The notes under the pieces are model-generated. The model had not been told where the DNA came from. It did no database searches and worked only from the letters and a program-made list of their open reading frames with translations. A stretch of 64,000 bases of DNA. Origin: Melioribacteraceae bacterium. Lineage in GTDB: Bacteria; Bacteroidota; Ignavibacteria; Ignavibacteriales; Melioribacteraceae. The DNA lies in assembly GCA_030584085.1 (NCBI GenBank), contig CP129490.1, positions 1,893,511 through 1,957,510 on the forward strand, in the 5' to 3' direction. Position numbers and translations under genes: made by a program. This document shows positions 59,757 to 64,000 of this stretch, piece after piece; position 1 is the first letter of the stretch; every line of letters starts with the position of its first letter.

Positions 59757-61036
59757 TTCGAACCGGAAGGATTTTCTAAACCATGTCCGCCGGGACCCAT
59801 TTCGCTTCTTCGTAACATAAACGAGAAGAATAAACCGAAGAAGCCTAAAACAGAGAATATCCACATTCCGTATTCATAACCTTGTGGATTTTCTACAGAT
59901 GCACCACCATAATCATTAGCCGCACCTATCATCCAATTAAATCCAGCTAAACCGACTTGCTGAATTAATGTCATTAATGAATAGGCAGTTCCTAGTCTAT
60001 TTTCTTTAACAATATATGCAACTGATGGCCACATGACAGCAGGTATCAATGAAAAAGCAATTCCCATCAAAACTATTGGGACATACAATGAAATATCTGT
60101 ATAAACCATCATCAGGTACACTGGCAATAATACGATCGAACCAACCATCATGAAAAGAGAACGCTTTCCGACCTTATCGACAATCAAACCAAAAATTGGG
60201 GTTGCAATCATTGCAGATAATGGAAGAATACTGTTTAAGAATCCGGCAAACTCACGTGATTCGCCATGTGCTTCAATAAAAAATTTAATCGCAAAACTTC
60301 TGAATGGAAAAATTGCAGAGTAAAAAACGATACAAAGACCAACAATGTACCAATAAGATTTCCCGAATTTGAATAAATCACTCCAAACAAATTTTTCGGT
60401 TTCTGCAGCCTCACCAAGTGAATATCTTTTTTCAGCATTTCCTTCTAAAATGAAATATGTAAATCCGGCAACTACGCAGCTTAAACCGATCATTGCGGAT
60501 AAATATAACGGGTCTTGCCAGTTAGTATAAACACCGCTCGCCCAAGATGGAGAATTATCGGCTGCAACTGAACCGAGACGAGCTATAGTTAAATTTATTC
60601 CGAAAGCAAAGCTAAGTTCTTTTCCTTTAAACCATTTTGCAAGTGCAGTTGTGATTGCAACGATCAGTGGTTCCGCACCAAGCCCTAATAAAACTCTACC
60701 GGAAATCATTATGGTTAAATCAGGAGAAAGAGCAGTTATAATTCCGGCGACAGAACAAATTGCACCGAACATTAATGTAGATTTCTTCGTACCGTATTTA
60801 TCAATGATGATTCCACCAATCAACAAAACAACAATCGCGGCTATGCTATAAAATGAATAAAGCTGTCCAATGTTTTCATCGGAATAACCCAGATCGGATT
60901 TAAGAATATCAGCAATCGGTGCAATACTATCATATACATAGTAATTGCCAAACATTGCAATACTAATTACGACAAGAACTAACCATCGATAAAATTTTGG
61001 TGGTTCTTTTCTTGCATTCAAATGTTGATCGGTCAT
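59753..61036 (-). CDS. Major facilitator superfamily transporter
   Basis: A 427-residue MFS protein with 12 predicted helices. Helix 1 region YRWLVLVVISIAMFGNYYVYDSIAPI, conserved loop 2-3 GGIIIDKYGTKKSTLMFG and helix 4-5 GRVLLGLGAEPLIVA; a central cytoplasmic loop (EKRYSLGEAAETEKFVW) and the mirror loop FGLIVDKVGKRSLF follow. The substrate is not predictable; the overall pattern resembles organic-anion or sugar-phosphate type symporters. The gene after it (PqqD-like) overlaps its stop. Confidence 0.88.
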   Translation of the reverse strand: MTDQHLNARKEPPKFYRWLVLVVISIAMFGNYYVYDSIAPIADILKSDLGYSDENIGQLYSFYSIAAIVVLLIGGIIIDKYGTKKSTLMFGAICSVAGIITALSPDLTIMISGRVLLGLGAEPLIVAITTALAKWFKGKELSFAFGINLTIARLGSVAADNSPSWASGVYTNWQDPLYLSAMIGLSCVVAGFTYFILEGNAEKRYSLGEAAETEKFVWSDLFKFGKSYWYIVGLCIVFYSAIFPFRSFAIKFFIEAHGESREFAGFLNSILPLSAMIATPIFGLIVDKVGKRSLFMMVGSIVLLPVYLMMVYTDISLYVPIVLMGIAFSLIPAVMWPSVAYIVKENRLGTAYSLMTLIQQVGLAGFNWMIGAANDYGGASVENPQGYEYGMWIFSVLGFFGLFFSFMLRRSEMGPGGHGLENPSGSK

Positions 61037-61121
61037 AATTTACTCACAAGATTTTATTAGTAGATTTTTGATTCAAAGGATTAATATATTCTATTTTGAT
61101 TAAGTGAACAAATAAAGATTT

Positions 61122-61910
61122 TTAGAATTGCATTTTTCTCATACCGATGTGGCAAATTGCAAAATCATATTTTACAGGATCATTCTCGTCAAATTTTTTA
61201 AGATTATCAGTGATCTCTTCTGCCATTTTCCATGACACATTTTTTTGTTTAGTTAATTTTAATCTAGAACAAATTTTTGCGATGTGAGTATCAACCGGTA
61301 TTACAAGTTTATTTGTGGGTATTTCATACCATAAACCAAAATCAAGTTCATCTTTTCTAACCATCCATCTAAGTAATAAATTTGTCCTTTTGCATGCACT
61401 TCCTTTATATGGATCGGGAAACATGAATATCATTCCCCTACTTGGTTTTTTATGATCAGCCAGAATCTCAATCATATTTCTTGAGAAGAAGTGAATTGTA
61501 TTTTTTAAATGCTGTTCTTCTTGAAAATAGTATAGAAGAAATAACTTTTTTAGTGAACCATAAGTCAAGTAAATTTTATTTAATGTACTAAACAGAGATG
61601 CAATATCTTGGGATGTATAAAACCTATGAACAATATCATTAAATAATTTATAATCTTTTTTCGGATTGTAATTTTGAATGAACTCAGAAGGCTTACGATA
61701 CATGATTGTATGCAGTTTTCCAAGAGTTGTATTGATTTGCTTAACATTTCCATAGGCAAAGACTGAAGATAATAAAGCTGAAATTTCTATATCAAAATAA
61801 TTGTTATATCGATGAAGAAATTCCAATGGATCGGGTGAGATTTTTGTGAAGTCAAAATACTTGTAATGATAATCTAATTTTTGTTTGAGGAGTTTTTCTT
61901 TTTTTGTCAT
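61122..61910 (-). CDS. DUF2400/TIGR02757 family protein
   Basis: A 262-residue conserved protein of unknown function. Family features are the early SPDPLEFLHRYNNYFDIEISALLSSVFAYGNVKQI segment and the C-terminal VIPVDTHIAKICSRLKLTKQKN, which is reminiscent of the helix-hairpin-helix and catalytic-Asp region of HhH-GPD DNA glycosylases (VDTHV). The end DFAICHIGMRK is also typical. A nucleic-acid repair or modification role is possible but not shown. Confidence 0.85.
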   Translation of the reverse strand: MTKKEKLLKQKLDYHYKYFDFTKISPDPLEFLHRYNNYFDIEISALLSSVFAYGNVKQINTTLGKLHTIMYRKPSEFIQNYNPKKDYKLFNDIVHRFYTSQDIASLFSTLNKIYLTYGSLKKLFLLYYFQEEQHLKNTIHFFSRNMIEILADHKKPSRGMIFMFPDPYKGSACKRTNLLLRWMVRKDELDFGLWYEIPTNKLVIPVDTHIAKICSRLKLTKQKNVSWKMAEEITDNLKKFDENDPVKYDFAICHIGMRKMQF

Positions 61911-61979
61911 AGGTTGTACTTGTAAGAAGAAATTTTATGAACATTGAATCAATAGTTTATAAATAACGTAAATCGAATC

Positions 61980-62699
61980 TTACTTAGCCAACCGAATTAA
62001 CTCAATCATTTCTCGAACTGCTTTTTCTAATCCGACAAATACAGAGCGTGCGACAACAGCTTGACCGATACTTACTTCGTCAATATCTTCAATCGCTATG
62101 AATTGTTTCATATTATTGTAATTTAGTCCGTGACCGGCATTTACGCCAAGACCCAATTTTTTCGCATGTTTCGCGGCCATTCTTATTTTTTCGAGTTCAT
62201 CAAACATATCTTCTTCCGAAACAGCGTTTGCATAATTACCAGTGTGAATTTCTATAAAGTCGGTTTCAATTTCGGCGGAGGCGTCTATCTGTGCAATTTC
62301 CGGTTCAATAAAAAGTGAAACCGGAATTTCGGCTTCGTGCATTCTTTCAATTGTTGTCCTAAGATGATCAATATTATCGATTACATTAATTCCACCTTCT
62401 GTTGTGAGTTCTTGCCTCTTTTCAGGAACGATTGTAACTAATTCCGGCTGAACATCTATTGCAATTTTGATTATCTCTTCAACGGCAGCCATTTCAAGAT
62501 CTAATTTTGTAGTCAACATTTCTCGCATCAAACGCAGATCTCTTTCGTTTATATGTCTTCTATCTTCACGCAAGTGTACAACTATTCCATCAACACCATA
62601 TTGTTCTGCCATTAAAGCATACGTAACAGGATCGGGATTGACTTCCATTCTTGCATTTCTTAAAAACGCAACGTGATCGACATTCAGACTAAATAACAT
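61980..62699 (-). CDS. pdxJ: Pyridoxine 5'-phosphate synthase
   Basis: PdxJ, 239 residues, condenses 3-amino-2-oxopropyl phosphate with deoxyxylulose 5-phosphate in DXP-dependent vitamin B6 synthesis. Signatures: FSLNVDHVAFLRNARMEVNP, GIVVHLREDRRHINERDL, ETDFIEIHTGNYANA, GLGVNAGHGLNYNN and EVSIGQAVVARSVFVGL. The DXP substrate links it to the MEP pathway (ispE is also in the window). Complete and standard. Confidence 0.97.
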   Translation of the reverse strand: MLFSLNVDHVAFLRNARMEVNPDPVTYALMAEQYGVDGIVVHLREDRRHINERDLRLMREMLTTKLDLEMAAVEEIIKIAIDVQPELVTIVPEKRQELTTEGGINVIDNIDHLRTTIERMHEAEIPVSLFIEPEIAQIDASAEIETDFIEIHTGNYANAVSEEDMFDELEKIRMAAKHAKKLGLGVNAGHGLNYNNMKQFIAIEDIDEVSIGQAVVARSVFVGLEKAVREMIELIRLAK

Positions 62700-62755
62700 T
62701 CTGCCACCTATGATTTTGAATTAACGAAATAAAAATAGAGAATATTTTATATTTC

Positions 62756-63547
62756 TTAAAATAATCTTGATAATAATTCACTTATACTTTCAGTTTTACC
62801 ACGAATAGTTGAAAAAAGATCGATTCCCAACATGATTGCAAAATGAATAAAGACTCCATATAAAAATGATCTTGTACGTAATGCAACAATTCCTAAAATT
62901 ATTCCTCCGATAATCGAGCTGAAAGTTTCAAGTTCAGGTTTGCCGTTATGTAGGATAACAAACGGAATCATCTGAATAAAGACAGCATAATATCCAAACT
63001 TTTTTTCTAAACCGAACAGCATAAAACCGCGCCAAATAAATTCCCAAGCGAATAAGTAAATCAGCATGCCGATTTCATAAATAAGAAAAATCGTCCAATC
63101 ACTTTTTGCCGTTTGAAGATGTGGATACTTTGCAGCGAATTCTGGCGATGCTGAGACAAGCCAAAGAACCGGGAGCATTACTGCAATTGAAATTAACGTA
63201 ACAATAAAACCAAATTTGTAATCACCAAACTTGATTCCGTAATCGGAGATTTTTTCTTTGAAGATAAAAAGAATGATTAAAGAAGGAAGTAAAAATAAAG
63301 TGACAAAATCACCAATAAACCAGAATAAATATTCGAAGAGTTTAACAAATTGATTGTCGGCGAAATACTGATAATAAAAATTAGCTCTGAAAAATTTTCT
63401 TGAAGTGTAATACCAAGAGATAGTTTGAAGAACCGCAACAGCAAGAAAAATAATCACCACTTTTTTGTCGAGTGATTTGAGTTGATTCCATTGCTCTGCT
63501 ATTTCTTTTTTGAGTGATTGCATATCGCTTTGTGACTCTTTGTGCAC
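62756..63547 (-). CDS. CPBP family intramembrane metalloprotease
   Basis: A 263-residue membrane protein with about seven helices. It belongs to the CPBP (CAAX/Abi, type-II Rce1-like) family, seen from LFAWEFIWRGFMLFGLEKKFG (a variant of the EExxxR motif), the PFVILHNGKPELETFSSIIGGIILG motif with its histidine, and GVFIHFAIMLGIDL. Such proteases process prenylated or other membrane peptides, or act in bacteriocin immunity; role unknown here. It lies 14 bases after the saccharopine/LKR-like gene. Confidence 0.85.
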   Translation of the reverse strand: MHKESQSDMQSLKKEIAEQWNQLKSLDKKVVIIFLAVAVLQTISWYYTSRKFFRANFYYQYFADNQFVKLFEYLFWFIGDFVTLFLLPSLIILFIFKEKISDYGIKFGDYKFGFIVTLISIAVMLPVLWLVSASPEFAAKYPHLQTAKSDWTIFLIYEIGMLIYLFAWEFIWRGFMLFGLEKKFGYYAVFIQMIPFVILHNGKPELETFSSIIGGIILGIVALRTRSFLYGVFIHFAIMLGIDLFSTIRGKTESISELLSRLF

Positions 63548-63561
63548 TTAGTGGTTAATAA

Positions 63562-64000
63562 TTAATTTGCCAAATATTCTTCCAAATACTTAAAGTTTGG
63601 TGTCAACTCACCTTTATAAACAACACATGCATTTTTTAATTCATCGCTTAAATTCAATTGCTCAAAATCCTTTGAATAATCTGCTTCAAATAATTTTGGG
63701 ACTAACGGCATCAATGATTTACTGAACCATTCGGAAGATTCAACCGGAATTTCCGCGGGCAGATTATCAACTGTCATTAGCGCAATTCCGTTTCCGCGAA
63801 ATCCATCTTCAATTGAGTTTGTTTTAGGATCGTAAATGAAAACGGGATTTCCGGAAAGTGTTGCTTTTTCTGTCATTTCTATTGAGCCGTTTATGTCACA
63901 ACTTAAATCTGCAATTGCAATTAAGTTTTTAAGATAATTATTTGCAATAAATTCTTTTGTAACTAATCGTGGATATTTTTCTTCCCAATAAATTGCGTTG
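63562..64000 (-). CDS. Lysine-ketoglutarate reductase/saccharopine dehydrogenase-like protein, 3' part
   Basis: Truncated at the window edge. The frame is open from 64000 downward, giving about 146 residues; an internal ATG at 63876 is not the true start. The segment NAIYWEEKYPRLVTKEFI, then IADLSCDINGSIEMTEKATL and PVFIYDPKTN, matches the C-terminal half of the AlaDH/PNT-fold domain in LKR/saccharopine dehydrogenases, NAD(P)-dependent enzymes of lysine metabolism. The last ~60 residues (MTVDNLPAEIPVESSEWFSKSLMPLVPKL) agree with the same family. Exact reaction and whether an SDH half exists cannot be judged. Confidence 0.8.
   Translation of the reverse strand, partial: NAIYWEEKYPRLVTKEFIANNYLKNLIAIADLSCDINGSIEMTEKATLSGNPVFIYDPKTNSIEDGFRGNGIALMTVDNLPAEIPVESSEWFSKSLMPLVPKLFEADYSKDFEQLNLSDELKNACVVYKGELTPNFKYLEEYLAN

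Noticed and set aside
59757-59864. N-terminal extension of the PqqD-like protein (36 residues)
   Set aside because: It lies within the MFS gene in another frame, is Arg-rich and lacks family similarity; ATG 59756 with ATGA coupling is the better start.
63562-63876. Independent 104-residue gene starting at ATG 63876
   Set aside because: The frame stays open to the window edge and the upstream residues continue the saccharopine/LKR-like domain, so the ATG is internal.
1-64000. CRISPR arrays, tRNA/rRNA genes, insertion sequences, prophage or integrase genes
   Set aside because: No regularly spaced repeats, no transposase or integrase frames and no RNA-gene-like GC-rich cloverleaf segments were seen; gaps are short and AT-rich.

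Overview
The window is AT-rich and tightly packed with genes. It looks like chromosomal DNA of an anaerobic or facultative member of the Ignavibacteria / Bacteroidota-Chlorobi lineage (inference). The strongest clues are two very large secreted proteins ending in type IX secretion (T9SS) type-A sorting domains with the 'QNYPNPFNP' signature, together with signal peptides ending in 'NAQ', frequent TAATG/ATGA gene overlaps, [FeFe]-hydrogenases and a GH9 glycanase. I see no rRNA, tRNA, IS element, prophage or CRISPR array.

Layout. (1) 94-5994, plus strand: an overlapping operon of rhodanese, MauE/DoxX-like membrane protein, three GT9 (heptosyltransferase-family) glycosyltransferases, a homocysteine S-methyltransferase-like protein and ispE. 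It converges on a membrane histidine kinase (5991-7415). (2) 7565-19694, minus strand: a ten-gene hydrogen operon. It holds two complete HydABC-type sets ([FeFe]-hydrogenase + NuoF-like + NuoE-like subunits) of different architecture. Between them lie a hydrogenase-derived sensor kinase, a REC-PAS-kinase and two stand-alone receivers. A sigma-54-like promoter precedes the operon and a strong terminator follows it. (3) 19956-22507: CDF metal transporter, O6-alkylguanine-DNA alkyltransferase, YjbQ protein and a LexA-type repressor with a perfect palindrome against its start codon. (4) 22619-36065, minus strand: a putative poly-GlcNAc-like exopolysaccharide locus. In transcription order it has a KaiC/RadA-like ATPase with an altered Walker A and a degenerate GGDEF-like tail, a TPR/beta-barrel protein, a processive GT2 synthase, a small membrane protein, a degenerate NodB-fold protein, an FnIII lipoprotein and a multi-PAS hybrid kinase. 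Two further sigma-54-like elements lie just upstream of the ATPase and the synthase. (5) 36208-42145: GH9 enzyme, fatty-acid-hydroxylase-like protein, an active/inactive M16 peptidase pair, glutaredoxin and GroES. (6) 42301-50660: two parallel transcription units. Each has a structured leader, a giant T9SS cargo gene, a conserved hairpin, a 29-residue microprotein gene and a terminator. (7) 50897-64000: NSS and AGCS sodium symporters, a PFK with pyrophosphate-type residues, a UvrD/PcrA helicase, and a minus-strand run of M29 aminopeptidase, outer-membrane protein, PqqD-like protein, MFS transporter, DUF2400 protein, pdxJ, CPBP protease and the end of a saccharopine/lysine-ketoglutarate-reductase-like gene cut by the window edge.

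The most interesting new structure is region 6. Two short ORFs absent from ordinary gene calls encode near-identical peptides (24 of 29 residues, 11 synonymous codon differences) ending in a lipobox-like LIAC followed by QSAFF. Their units also share RNA hairpins whose stems differ in sequence while the loops are identical. Regions 2 and 4 come second: a hydrogen-sensing phosphorelay with no visible DNA-binding output inside a hydrogenase operon, and an exopolysaccharide locus headed by an unusual ATPase fusion.
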